64,000 nt of DNA, taken from assembly GCA_016934315.1 (NCBI GenBank), contig JAFGSY010000030.1, positions 112,767 to 176,766 on the forward strand, read 5' to 3'. Shown piece after piece: positions 46,129-54,930 of the stretch. The notes below the pieces were generated by a model, which saw nothing but the letters and a program-made list of their open reading frames with translations, was not told the DNA's origin and did no database searches. The position numbers and the translations under genes are program-made. Origin of the DNA: Candidatus Anaeroferrophillus wilburensis. GTDB taxonomy: Bacteria; Desulfobacterota; Anaeroferrophillalia; Anaeroferrophillales; Anaeroferrophillaceae. Each line of letters begins with the position of its first letter. The stretch's first letter is position 1.

Positions 46129-46148
46129 AAGGTGTAGGATGGAGGTTG

Positions 46149-46207
46149 TGAAAAAAGGACGATGAGCAAGGCCAGGTCAAGGCTGACTTCCCCATAATCC
46201 TTTTTCA
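46149..46207 (-). terminator. Probable terminator after the second cytochrome gene
   Basis: GTGAAAAA(A)GGA near 46148-46159 can pair with TCCTTTTTCAC near 46198-46208 with one bulge, around a 37-base loop that holds smaller complementary stretches. On the minus strand the structure ends in a run of T. It lies directly after the 46212 stop. Confidence 0.4.
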
Positions 46208-46211
46208 CCTA

Positions 46212-46835
46212 CTACTTTGTGTCTGCTTTTTCAAGGTCTTTTTGTTCATCCACCAATTTTACAAAATGGCACAGCTCACACTTGTCATCGCGCCGGTCTG
46301 CCAGGTGGCATTCACCGGTGAAACAGCCATGCATCCGGGGGCGATTGGTCTCGATAGAAAATTTATCATGGGTTACTGAAACGTGACAGGCTAAGCAATT
46401 ATCAATCTTTACTTTCTCTCCTTTAAAGTGTTTTTTATGGGATATTTTTACGATTCTGGTCTTTTTTACTTCGTTCAGCTGGGGAATCTCAGCGTGGCAG
46501 CGAAGACAATTATCATGAATCCGTTGCTGACTGGCAAGAAATTTTTCCGGTATAACAAGGCTGCGGTAGTGATTAAACAGTGTATCATCCGGAGCCGGAA
46601 AAGCACCACGATGCTGGCTGTGACACTCATAACAGGTAACCGTCTGGGGATGAAATTTTGCCTCATGCCACTGCCGGTAAATAACCGGATGGCATGACTG
46701 GCAGAGGCTCTCATGGGTATTAGAGACGCGCGAAATAGCAAAAAAAACAACGACGCCAACCATCAGTACTGCCAGCACTAGGCTTGTTTTTAACCATGTG
46801 GGCAAAAACTTGAAAAAAGAAAAATCAATTTTCAT
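46212..46835 (-). CDS. Membrane-anchored multiheme cytochrome c (NapC/NrfH- or QrcA-like)
   Basis: 207 residues. One N-terminal anchor (about 15-35) is followed by five CxxCH heme sites (Cys45, 68, 110, 147, 186) and one CX4CH at 171-177 (CFTGECH), a spacing known from some cytochromes of sulfate reducers, giving six probable hemes. It faces the periplasm. It is the last gene of the complex locus, right after the molybdopterin-family gene. Size, anchor and heme count resemble QrcA of the Qrc quinone reductase, though in Qrc this gene comes first. Confidence 0.87.
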   Translation of the reverse strand: MKIDFSFFKFLPTWLKTSLVLAVLMVGVVVFFAISRVSNTHESLCQSCHPVIYRQWHEAKFHPQTVTCYECHSQHRGAFPAPDDTLFNHYRSLVIPEKFLASQQRIHDNCLRCHAEIPQLNEVKKTRIVKISHKKHFKGEKVKIDNCLACHVSVTHDKFSIETNRPRMHGCFTGECHLADRRDDKCELCHFVKLVDEQKDLEKADTK

Positions 46836-46898
46836 CTACATTCCCCCTGAGTGAAGAACATCTTCTGCAGGATACTAGAGCAATCCCAAGAACTTCAG

Positions 46899-49199
46899 CT
46901 AACCTTTAATGACTCGAATGAGTGGATTGATCAGGGTTATTCCCGGAGCTTGACCAATCTGCTGGCCACGCAGAATGGGATTGATATGACAGCCATTACC
47001 TTTATCTTTCCACCAGACAGGCTCTTTCTTGTCCCAACAGTCGAGACGGAAGGTAAAAGGCATAAAAAGCAATGCTTTACGGCTGAGTAATGATTTAGTC
47101 ATCGGATCAACCTGGGAGATCGGCTGTGCAGTGGCTACCCGCCCCATATGGGTATGCCCATGGCCGGCGGCCATAGCCGCACACCCGGGATGAATTGCTT
47201 CGGTTATCCAGGCCCGTGCATTGACGGTGCCAAGAGCAGTCCGCACCTTAATGGCATCCCCTTCAGCAATACCCAGATGCTTTGCCCGGCGAGGATGAAT
47301 CCAAAGCGGGTTATCATGGCGTAACTCCACCAGGTATTTACTGTTGCCAGTCCGGGAATCAAGCACATGCCAATCGAAAGGAATCAGGAAAAAATCCGTT
47401 TCTCCATAGGCTTCCGGCGGTGTCAGCTGGGTGTTGCCCAGATCACCAACCCGCAGTCTGGCTGACTGACTGGCAGCGTTATTCTTATTCGTGACAACAA
47501 AAAAGCCGGTTTTTTTCAGATAGGCAAGTCCGCCGGAAACCTCCAGACCTGGCACCTGTTTTACCAGTGCCTCAAGGTAGGAAATAATGGAGTCATGGCT
47601 GAAAGGCCCGGTCGAAGCCTCACCCGCCAGTTTCCTGCCAAGATCAAGGACAATCTGATTGAACTCCCTGCCACTTGCCACCGGCGCCATGGAGGGATCA
47701 AAAAGCTCAAGCTTTTTAATCTTCGCCTGGCGCAGCAGCAAAATCTCATCCGTTGGCCGTGAAACCGGTTGACGCAACGATACGCACCACTGCTTCCGGT
47801 TCAGTCGCTGACTATAGAGCCCCCATGATTCCAGTTCTGTAGCCACCGGCAGAATCAGGTCGGCATAGCGGGAAGTTTCGTGCACATGGGTATCCATGGC
47901 AACATAAAAGGATATGCGCCGCAGATCCTCCAGCAGCGCCGTGGGCAGTTTTCCATCATAGGTTTGATAGACCGGATTGGCCTGATAGGAAATCAAGACC
48001 TGGGCAGCTCCCCTGTCTTTTAGCTTTTGAAAAAACCAGCCGGTTGAAACCGTATTTTCCACCGATGATGCCGGCTCTGCTCCCAGGGTTACCGGCTGTT
48101 CATAGCTGAGGGCATCCTGGAGCCGTACAGCTCCGCATAGGACGTTCAGCAATTCTATGGCGCAGGCATTTTCCCACCCATGTTCTGCATGGAAGACTTC
48201 CGTGCCAAAGATAACCACCGCCGGCTGTCGATGACTGAGCTGATACGCCATGTCATTGATCGCCTTGACCGGCAGCTCACAGTTTTTACCGACTGCCTCC
48301 GGCGTAAACACCTCCAGGTGGGTCAGCAGATCAGCAGCTTTCATGCCCGTCTCGGCAAGGGATTTGCGATCATACCAGCCGTTGATGAGCATCACCCGGG
48401 CAACGGCCTTGGCAACATCGCCATAATGCTGGGGTTGCACCGGATGCCATGCATTACTTTTACCACCTGTCTGGGATAGTCTGGCCGCCACGGTAACCAA
48501 CGTCAGACCATTTTCCACCAACCCGTCAACCAATGAACGCACCTCGGTAACATAAGCATCACCGGTACGAAAAGGGTCATCGGCAAAATTGAGGATATAA
48601 CGACAGTCTTGATACTTACGGTAGCAGACAGGGGTACCATAGAGTTGCTGCCGGAAACGCTTCAGCAGAAAGTCGCGGCTGGTTTCAACCTTGGTTGCCC
48701 GTGGGAAAAGGCTGAGAAAGGACTCAGTAAGCAATTCATCCTGACCATTGACATAGGCCAAGTTGGCTCCCTGAGAAGCATAAACCGGCGCCAGTTTTTC
48801 AGTCAACAGAGCGTAGGCTTCCTCCCAAGAAACCGCCTTCCACTTGCCTGCCCCCCGCTCACCATCACGAAGCAACGGGGTCAGGACCCGGTCGGGATCA
48901 TAGAGACGATCAAGCTGGCCATAAGCCTTGGCGCATAACTTGCCACCGGCCATCGGATGATCCCCATTGCCGAGCATCATCACTACCCGGTCCCCTTCCC
49001 GGAAGGTCATCAACCCACAATGATTGTCACACAGCGAACAGGTTGTGGGATTGGGATTGCGATTTTTCCGGGTTACCTTGGCCGATTGCTCATTCCAGGG
49101 TTTCCGGCGCATCCGGGCCAGTTTCAGGCGATCAGGCAATACCAGTGAAGTACCACCCCAGGCACCGAGCTGCAAAAACTTTCTTCTATCAACTTTCAC
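46899..49199 (-). CDS. Molybdopterin-oxidoreductase family subunit (TAT-exported)
   Basis: 766 residues from GTG 49199, which lies 5 bases after AGGAGG. A twin-arginine motif (DRRKFLQLG) marks export. A [4Fe-4S] site follows (Cys54, 57, 61 and 89). The body shows PsrA/PhsA-type sequence (GDHPMAGGKLCAKAYG, GKWKAVSWEEAYALL, YADLILPVATELESWG) and a C-terminal cap (NPLWIHPRRAKHLGIAEGD). The segment where the protein metal ligand (Cys/Ser after SHxx) normally sits reads TSRDFLLKRF with no Cys, so it may not hold active Mo or W, as in QrcB. Neighbours are NrfD and cytochrome genes. Confidence 0.88.
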   Translation of the reverse strand: MKVDRRKFLQLGAWGGTSLVLPDRLKLARMRRKPWNEQSAKVTRKNRNPNPTTCSLCDNHCGLMTFREGDRVVMMLGNGDHPMAGGKLCAKAYGQLDRLYDPDRVLTPLLRDGERGAGKWKAVSWEEAYALLTEKLAPVYASQGANLAYVNGQDELLTESFLSLFPRATKVETSRDFLLKRFRQQLYGTPVCYRKYQDCRYILNFADDPFRTGDAYVTEVRSLVDGLVENGLTLVTVAARLSQTGGKSNAWHPVQPQHYGDVAKAVARVMLINGWYDRKSLAETGMKAADLLTHLEVFTPEAVGKNCELPVKAINDMAYQLSHRQPAVVIFGTEVFHAEHGWENACAIELLNVLCGAVRLQDALSYEQPVTLGAEPASSVENTVSTGWFFQKLKDRGAAQVLISYQANPVYQTYDGKLPTALLEDLRRISFYVAMDTHVHETSRYADLILPVATELESWGLYSQRLNRKQWCVSLRQPVSRPTDEILLLRQAKIKKLELFDPSMAPVASGREFNQIVLDLGRKLAGEASTGPFSHDSIISYLEALVKQVPGLEVSGGLAYLKKTGFFVVTNKNNAASQSARLRVGDLGNTQLTPPEAYGETDFFLIPFDWHVLDSRTGNSKYLVELRHDNPLWIHPRRAKHLGIAEGDAIKVRTALGTVNARAWITEAIHPGCAAMAAGHGHTHMGRVATAQPISQVDPMTKSLLSRKALLFMPFTFRLDCWDKKEPVWWKDKGNGCHINPILRGQQIGQAPGITLINPLIRVIKG

Positions 49200-49221
49200 A
49201 AAGGCCTCCTGCACATCCCTG

Positions 49222-50121
49222 CTACATCAATGGCAATGCCTGGCCACCGTAAACGGTAACAATCCGCATCACCAGGATACCAATCATATTCATTATGGCC
49301 GCCAAAATAAGGAAAAAGTTATTTTCCCGCAACTTGGGGGTCATGACAATAACCATGGGAATGACTTTACCAACCAGATTCTCCATGATGACGAACCAGA
49401 AAGCCATCTTGCCAAAGAGCATGAAATGGGCAACTTCCTGGGCTTCCAGCTTGGAATAGATAAGAACGGAATAATCACAGAATACCAAGAAAAGATCAAC
49501 AAGCAGCAGCCAGCCAAGAATCTTGGCCAGGGTACGGATCAGCTCCAGATTGATCTCTTTACTTTCAGTAAAAAAGCGGTCACGAATCATAATCAGGAGA
49601 ATCATCATGGAAATCCCTGATACCATGGCCGAGAAGAGAAAAACGATCGGCATCAGACCTGTATTCCAGTAGTCCCGGGCAACACCCAGGGCCAAAATCC
49701 AGCCCGTATAGCCATGGACAGCCAAAGCCAGCGGAATCCCCAGAGTGCCAAAGAATTTGGTCCATTTCTTATTACCCTTGAACATGAAAATCCCGTAGAT
49801 TATGGAGTTCAGGGGATAGAGCATGATCAGAAATGCTCCATAGGTCATCGCTGAGGTGGGATTCAGATAGACAAAATGGTTCCACACCGATTTTATCGGC
49901 CAGCCAACCTGCATCAGCAGAAACATGGGGGCCAGCAGAAGGAGCAGGACAGCGGCAACCACACCCATTTTCCCGGCCGGCTTGAACATGTCAAATCCAA
50001 AACCATAGGAAAGGGTCGAAATCATGAAAGACCCGGCACTTAAACCGGTACAATAGAAATAGTAGGAGATCAGGAAAGCCATGGCCGTCTGATACTGGAC
50101 ATCATAGACTATTTTTCCCAT
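49222..50121 (-). CDS. NrfD/PsrC-type polytopic membrane subunit
   Basis: 299 residues with about eight transmembrane segments. It begins VYDVQYQTAMAFLISYYFYCTGLSAGSFMIST, in line with NrfD/PsrC proteins that exchange electrons with the quinone pool. It overlaps the FeS gene by 13 bases, so FeS and NrfD subunits are made together. It would form the membrane quinone site of the complex. Proton translocation, as proposed for related complexes, cannot be read from sequence here. Confidence 0.9.
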   Translation of the reverse strand: MGKIVYDVQYQTAMAFLISYYFYCTGLSAGSFMISTLSYGFGFDMFKPAGKMGVVAAVLLLLLAPMFLLMQVGWPIKSVWNHFVYLNPTSAMTYGAFLIMLYPLNSIIYGIFMFKGNKKWTKFFGTLGIPLALAVHGYTGWILALGVARDYWNTGLMPIVFLFSAMVSGISMMILLIMIRDRFFTESKEINLELIRTLAKILGWLLLVDLFLVFCDYSVLIYSKLEAQEVAHFMLFGKMAFWFVIMENLVGKVIPMVIVMTPKLRENNFFLILAAIMNMIGILVMRIVTVYGGQALPLM

Positions 50122-50729
50122 ACGAGTCTAACCTCCTCCTTGATTTCCATCGTTGCATGGTCCAGACCAATATAGTAGACCCGCGGGGCGGTACCGATAT
50201 CAACCTTCAGTCCTTGAACCGGTTTACTTGCCACCAGTTTGGCCACCTCACTATGGGAATCATTGAGATTGCCGAAGACCCGGGCTGAGGTGGGACAGGC
50301 TTCAACACAGGCCGGCTGCAATCCCTCATCTACCCGGTGGTAGCAGAAGTCGCATTTATCAATCATGCCCTTGGTAGGATGAATATAGCGCACCTCATAA
50401 GGACAGGCAGCCATGCAGTAGCGGCAGCCGACGCAGCGGTGGGGGTCAACCATGACGATCCCATCTTCCCGCTGATAGGCAGCCTTGACCGGACAGACCT
50501 TGACGCATACCGGATTTGCGCAATGGTTGCACAGGGTTGGGCGAAATGAGCGCACCACCACCGGGTACTGCCCTTTTTCAATTTCTTTAACCCACGAACG
50601 CCACATGCCTAAAGGCACATCGTTCTGCACTTTACAGGCAATTTCGCAGGTATGGCAGCCGACACATTTTTCCAGGTCGATCACCATCCCCCACCGGGGC
50701 AGATCAGTTCTTGTTTTCTCCGTCGACAT
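50109..50729 (-). CDS. Four-cluster 4Fe-4S ferredoxin subunit (PsrB/QrcC type)
   Basis: 206 residues with sixteen cysteines in four groups: CVGCHTCEIAC, CNHCANPVCVKVC, CVGCRYCMAAC and CDFC...CVEAC. This is the electron-wire subunit of CISM enzymes, linking the catalytic-like subunit and the NrfD subunit. There is no signal peptide, so it would be carried by a TAT-exported partner or remain at the membrane face. GAGG lies 10 bases before the ATG. It follows the heptaheme gene closely. Confidence 0.93.
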   Translation of the reverse strand: MSTEKTRTDLPRWGMVIDLEKCVGCHTCEIACKVQNDVPLGMWRSWVKEIEKGQYPVVVRSFRPTLCNHCANPVCVKVCPVKAAYQREDGIVMVDPHRCVGCRYCMAACPYEVRYIHPTKGMIDKCDFCYHRVDEGLQPACVEACPTSARVFGNLNDSHSEVAKLVASKPVQGLKVDIGTAPRVYYIGLDHATMEIKEEVRLVWEK

Positions 50730-50757
50730 AACGTTTTAGCCTCAACTTATTGGGCGG

Positions 50758-51702
50758 TTACTGGTTTTCTTCTTTCTGATAATATGCGGCAATTTTTCGC
50801 AGGCCGGCATACAGCCCCCACAAGGCCAGCAGGGTAATAATACCGGCCACCACAAACCCGTACAGATTACGCATGCTCCAGACGCCAAACTGCTTATCAT
50901 GATCCGGAAACAGGTGAAATGAGCCAAACATCAGCCCGGCCTTTTGAATCTTCTTTTCATGGCACTTCTGACAGGGCGCCTTAGTCAACTCCTTTTCGCC
51001 ATGGGCAGCATCGCCCTGGTGACAATCAACGCAGGCTTCCTTAGTAAAGGTAAACCGCTGATCTGCCTTGCGGTGTGCCTGGACTCTGAAGGTCGCCATC
51101 CGGCTCAACAGACCGGTCACCTGCCGCTCTTTATGACAGCGAGAACAGGTTTTCTTAAGGTTCTGCCGATGGACGGTGGAAGCAGGATTCTTGGCCCCCA
51201 GAGGATAATGGATTGTGTGACAATCATAGCAGTTAGGGGCATTTTCCTTGCCGGCAACCCAGGCTTTGCCATGAGCTCCTTGCAGATAGGCGTCACTCAT
51301 CAGCTTTTTCTCAGGAATCTTCAAGCCTTTTTCCTTGATCCGCTCCTTGGCTTTATAGGGATACAACCCCTCAAGTTCGGAATGGCACGCCAGACAATTG
51401 ACTTTTGGATAGCCGGCCCGCAGATGGGTCTTGTTGTCAGAACCTTCATGACAATCCATACAAACCAGCTTCTGCCCGTGGAGAGTCTGCTTAAACCGCT
51501 CCTGGTCGATGAACAAAGACCGCGCCTCACCCTGCAAGCCGCCGGCCGCCAGATTGACTTCCTTGTGGCACTTGAAACAGTCCTCGTTGGTCAGGGCAGC
51601 ATACCCAGACCCAACCAGCAGACCAATCAACAGGGTTGACATAACCATCAGCCTGACATACCGGCCATAACGCTGCATCAGGGAGACCATTGTCCTCACC
51701 AT
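50758..51702 (-). CDS. Heptaheme cytochrome c with membrane anchors at both ends
   Basis: 314 residues. Seven CxxCH motifs (Cys42, 81, 103, 158, 186, 224, 244), an N-terminal signal/anchor (about 18-36) and a C-terminal hydrophobic helix (about 281-300) followed by a charged tail. It should lie in the periplasm tethered to the membrane. It is the first gene of the five-gene complex locus. The heme count and double anchor differ from QrcA or ActA, so it does not map simply to a known subunit. Confidence 0.88.
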   Translation of the reverse strand: MVRTMVSLMQRYGRYVRLMVMSTLLIGLLVGSGYAALTNEDCFKCHKEVNLAAGGLQGEARSLFIDQERFKQTLHGQKLVCMDCHEGSDNKTHLRAGYPKVNCLACHSELEGLYPYKAKERIKEKGLKIPEKKLMSDAYLQGAHGKAWVAGKENAPNCYDCHTIHYPLGAKNPASTVHRQNLKKTCSRCHKERQVTGLLSRMATFRVQAHRKADQRFTFTKEACVDCHQGDAAHGEKELTKAPCQKCHEKKIQKAGLMFGSFHLFPDHDKQFGVWSMRNLYGFVVAGIITLLALWGLYAGLRKIAAYYQKEENQ

Positions 51703-51754
51703 TCCCCTACACCCCTCTATCTACGCTACCATACCACACCCGGCTGACCACCGA

Positions 51755-53722
51755 TCAACCCAGTGCCTTTTCCACCATTTCAATAATATCATACACCTTG
51801 ACATCTGCTTCTCGGTCATAGGTTTTCAGACCGTCTTCAAACATCACCATACAGAACGGACAGGCGGTAACCGCAATCTGGGGATTTTTTTCCAGCGCCT
51901 GCGACACCCGCTCTTCATTGATCCGCTTACCGATGGTTTCTTCCATCCACATGCGGCCGCCGCCGGCACCGCAACAATAACCGCGCTTCAGACGGCGATC
52001 CATCTCCACCAACTGCAGACCGGGAATATCGCTGAGAATAGCCCGTGGCTGACTGAAAATTTCATTGTAGCGACCAAGATAACAGGAATCATGATAGGTT
52101 ACCCGGGCCGGCAACGCATGCGTCAACGGCAGACGTCCTTCCTGCAGCAGTTGATGGAGATATTCGGTATGATGCAGCACCTCATAGTGGCCACCAAACT
52201 GCTGATAATCCTTTTTAATCGTATTGTAGCCATGGGGGCACATGACAACAATCTTCTTTACCCCATAGCCATTCATCACTTCGATATTTTCCATCGCCAT
52301 CATCTGGAAAAGATACTCATTGCCCATTTTCCGGGCAGAATCACCGCAGCATTTTTCCTCGGTTCCCAAAATTCCGAATGAAATCCCGGCTCGTTGCAAA
52401 ATCTTAACGAATGAACGGGCAACCCTTTTGTAGCGATCGTCAAAGGAACCGGCACACCCTATCCACAAAAGGATCTCCACCTCATTGTCTTCAGCCAGGG
52501 TTTTAATCTCCAGATCCTTGCACCAGTTGGCCCGGTCAGCCCAGCCGATACCCCAGGGATTGCTGTTATTCTCCATGTTCTTAAAGACAGTCTGCACTTC
52601 AGCCGGAAAGCTGCTCTCCATCAGTACTAAGTTGCGCCTCAGATCCACCACCTTGTCAATCTGTTCGACATACATGGGGCAGACCTCCATGCATGCCCGA
52701 CAGGTGGTACAAGCCCAGATTTCATCTTCCGTAAGATAGCCACCAATCAACGGCTTTTCATCGTCCGGTATTCCGTAGCTCAAATCCTCTCCCTGGGCCT
52801 GGAGATGTTTGATGGTCTTAACCTTATCGTAAAGGCAGCTGCGAATATCCTGAACCAGTTTTTTCGGTGACAGAGGCTTTTCACTGAGAAATGCGGGGCA
52901 ATTATCCTGGCAGCGACCACAGCGGATGCAGGCATCGGAGTCCATCAACTGCTTCCAGGTAAATTGATGGACATGGGCGACACCGAAACTCTCGGCATTC
53001 TCAATATCAAGAGCACTCACCACACCCTTGGGAAGCAGCGACCGATAATAGGCATTCAGGGTTCCGGTAACCAGATGCAGCAGCTTGGTATACGGCAAAG
53101 TACCAATCAAGGCAATAACAGCATAAAAATGAATCCGCCACACCCAACGGATAGCAGCGGCATCAATGGCAGCACCAAAAGGAGCAAAACCGCGGGCCAG
53201 AACACTACCTACCGGGGCAAAAACTGTCCCATCTGGATCAATAACCGAAAGGCGCAATCCTTCAACGACAAAACCGCTGACAAAAATAAAGGCCAGCCAG
53301 CAGAGCAACAGAACATCTTCGCCACCACGGTCATCAAGACGTTCCGGCCTGGCGCCATAGCGGCGATAAACAGCCAATGCCAGCCCGACTAGCGCAAGAA
53401 CGCCAACCACATCGAGGATGAACGAAACGAGTCCGGCAGCCAGGGGTGGCAGGGTAAAAAAGAACGCCTGGGCAAAAACCACAAAGAGGAAAGGAACCAA
53501 AAATCCGAAGAAGATAAACAGGTGCATAATCCCGGGATTACCTTCCTCAAGAATGCGATCATGGCCCACAACAGAAGACAAAACCATGGCGAAGCGACGC
53601 GAACGATCTCCCGAACGTTCTTCAGCTTCACCAATCTTCCAAACAGACCATTTTCTGGCAATACCGTAGATGAGGACCACTGTAAAAAACAGCAGAACCA
53701 GCACATCCATAGAATTCAGCAT
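51755..53722 (-). CDS. ETF:menaquinone oxidoreductase, FeS/heme-b membrane protein (EMO type)
   Basis: 655 residues. A NarI-like N-terminal membrane part (about residues 5-230) keeps paired His (for example H54, H199, H216) for b hemes. Two [4Fe-4S] motifs follow at 265-275 (CIRCGRCQDNC) and 338-348 (CTTCRACMEVC), then two CCG domains of the HdrD type (CCGDSA near 459; CCGAGGGR near 583). This architecture is that of the EtfAB:menaquinone oxidoreductase found with acyl-CoA oxidation in syntrophic and respiring anaerobes. It probably feeds acyl-CoA electrons to menaquinone. A promoter and palindromic operator lie upstream. Confidence 0.88.
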   Translation of the reverse strand: MLNSMDVLVLLFFTVVLIYGIARKWSVWKIGEAEERSGDRSRRFAMVLSSVVGHDRILEEGNPGIMHLFIFFGFLVPFLFVVFAQAFFFTLPPLAAGLVSFILDVVGVLALVGLALAVYRRYGARPERLDDRGGEDVLLLCWLAFIFVSGFVVEGLRLSVIDPDGTVFAPVGSVLARGFAPFGAAIDAAAIRWVWRIHFYAVIALIGTLPYTKLLHLVTGTLNAYYRSLLPKGVVSALDIENAESFGVAHVHQFTWKQLMDSDACIRCGRCQDNCPAFLSEKPLSPKKLVQDIRSCLYDKVKTIKHLQAQGEDLSYGIPDDEKPLIGGYLTEDEIWACTTCRACMEVCPMYVEQIDKVVDLRRNLVLMESSFPAEVQTVFKNMENNSNPWGIGWADRANWCKDLEIKTLAEDNEVEILLWIGCAGSFDDRYKRVARSFVKILQRAGISFGILGTEEKCCGDSARKMGNEYLFQMMAMENIEVMNGYGVKKIVVMCPHGYNTIKKDYQQFGGHYEVLHHTEYLHQLLQEGRLPLTHALPARVTYHDSCYLGRYNEIFSQPRAILSDIPGLQLVEMDRRLKRGYCCGAGGGRMWMEETIGKRINEERVSQALEKNPQIAVTACPFCMVMFEDGLKTYDREADVKVYDIIEMVEKALG

Positions 53723-53861
53723 AACCTACTTCCCTTCAATAACACTTATTGAAAATCTCTGCCCTGAGCACCTAAGCCAGTATTAGAAAGCAAAATTCAC
53801 GCCAGCATCAAACAAATAGCAGCACAAAAGACTGAATAGTTATTCATAAAAGGACAGCCAC

Positions 53862-53890
53862 CCAATACCTAAAAAAAATCTCCTTGTCAA
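53862..53890 (-). promoter_or_regulatory. Promoter for the ETF:menaquinone oxidoreductase gene
   Basis: On the minus strand TTGACA (53890-53885) and TATTGG (53867-53862) are 17 bases apart. The -35 is consensus and the -10 is fair. The start codon is about 140 bases downstream. Confidence 0.5.
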
Positions 53891-53936
53891 GGGCCTATAA
53901 AAACATTTTACCATCATGCCGGGTAAAGGATGTTTT

Positions 53937-53954
53937 TCAGTTAACGTTAACTGA
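53937..53954. promoter_or_regulatory. 18-bp perfect palindrome, candidate operator
   Basis: TCAGTTAACGTTAACTGA, fully self-complementary. The same 18 bases occur upstream of acetoacetyl-CoA synthetase at 60715-60732; flanks differ, so it is a shared site and not a copied stretch. It lies about 47 bases upstream of the -35 box proposed for the 51755-53722 gene. The rest of the 53723-54447 gap holds only this site, the promoter and the 54349 terminator that I can support. Confidence 0.7.
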
Positions 53955-54348
53955 GGAATAATGGCAAAAAAAGACGCCTTGGCAACCCCACAGACGTCGC
54001 GTCATTTATCACAAAGCCCATTTCAGTGTCAAGGTTTTTTTCACCTCGCCAAAGGGCAAAATCGCCGGAAGAGGCAGATATCATTTAGATAAAATAGCCC
54101 AGAGAAAGCCTTTAACGTGGCCGGACATTACCAACTCAAAGGAGTATCTGTATATTATAAATAGTGTTTTACTTAACTGGTGCAACACCTAAATCAGGGG
54201 ATGAGCAAAATGCTCAATTTTTCACCAACAGCGGAAAAATTTCACCAGTCTCAGCGGTTCCGTTCTCTCTTTCCAGGAAGAGCAGTAACCCAGAGGCGAT
54301 GAAGTGCGTGGCAGTAGCCCCTTTCGAAAACCGAATGGATGCCGCCAA

Positions 54349-54379
54349 TAAAAAACCCACCATGAGCACATCTGGTGGG
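54349..54379 (-). terminator. Intrinsic terminator after the ACT-domain gene
   Basis: CCCACCA (54356-54362) pairs with TGGTGGG (54373-54379), and the minus strand continues with a T-run (A-run 54349-54355). It is about 70 bases past the ACT gene and closes the ilvE-vor-ACT group. Confidence 0.75.
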
Positions 54380-54447
54380 CCTGCTTTTCCTGCCCTCAGC
54401 AACCGGGGACTGGTACAAGTTAAGCTGTCACGAAGGGCAAACAACGG

Positions 54448-54876
54448 TCATGTCTTGTAGATTTCAACATTGAAGGTTTTTATCCACTGTTGCCGCAAGA
54501 CTTTTTTAGCCGCCTGGATATCATCCACCTCAATAATCAGAATGGCATCATCACCTTTCAAAGTTATAAAAGGATAAAGAGTCTCCACATTGACCCCACC
54601 CTCCTTGAGGGCTCGCAGTACCACATTGAGCCCCCCGGGATGATCCGGAGTCCCAATCGCGATAACCTCCCGGGTATCCACGGTAAAACCATTGGCCTGC
54701 AGGACGTTGCATGCCTGATCGGGGCTGTCGACAATGGCATTGAGCAGTGGGGGGGACACCACGGCTGAAGCCATGATCCCTTTTATATTGATGTGCTCCT
54801 TCTCCAATATCTCACAGACCTGGTTAAGCCGGCCGGGGGTATTATCGATAGTTATGGTAAGTTGAGTAATTGACAT
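54448..54876 (-). CDS. Protein with two ACT domains
   Basis: 142 residues made of two ACT-type beta-alpha-beta units (about 3-70 and 71-140): ITQLTITIDNTPGRLNQVCEILEKEHINIKGI and the second with HPGGLNVVLRALKEGGVNVETLYPF. ACT domains bind amino acids, usually as regulators. It follows the VOR gamma subunit gene, so sensing of branched-chain amino acids is a reasonable inference. An AAGGAAGG site precedes the ATG. No catalytic domain is attached. Confidence 0.9.
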   Translation of the reverse strand: MSITQLTITIDNTPGRLNQVCEILEKEHINIKGIMASAVVSPPLLNAIVDSPDQACNVLQANGFTVDTREVIAIGTPDHPGGLNVVLRALKEGGVNVETLYPFITLKGDDAILIIEVDDIQAAKKVLRQQWIKTFNVEIYKT

Positions 54877-54930
54877 GGTTCCTTCCTTTACATTAAGAAT
54901 AACTTACAAGAACTGCAGAGTGCAAAAGTT

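Noticed and set aside
53961..54092. 43-codon plus-strand frame next to the 53937 palindrome with a GAGG upstream
   Set aside because: The sequence is basic and featureless; the GAGG is part of the palindrome edge. Too little support to call a gene.
54214..54444. Minus-strand frame of 76 codons and overlapping plus-strand frame at 54164-54460
   Set aside because: Both run through the terminator at 54349-54379 and show no family features.
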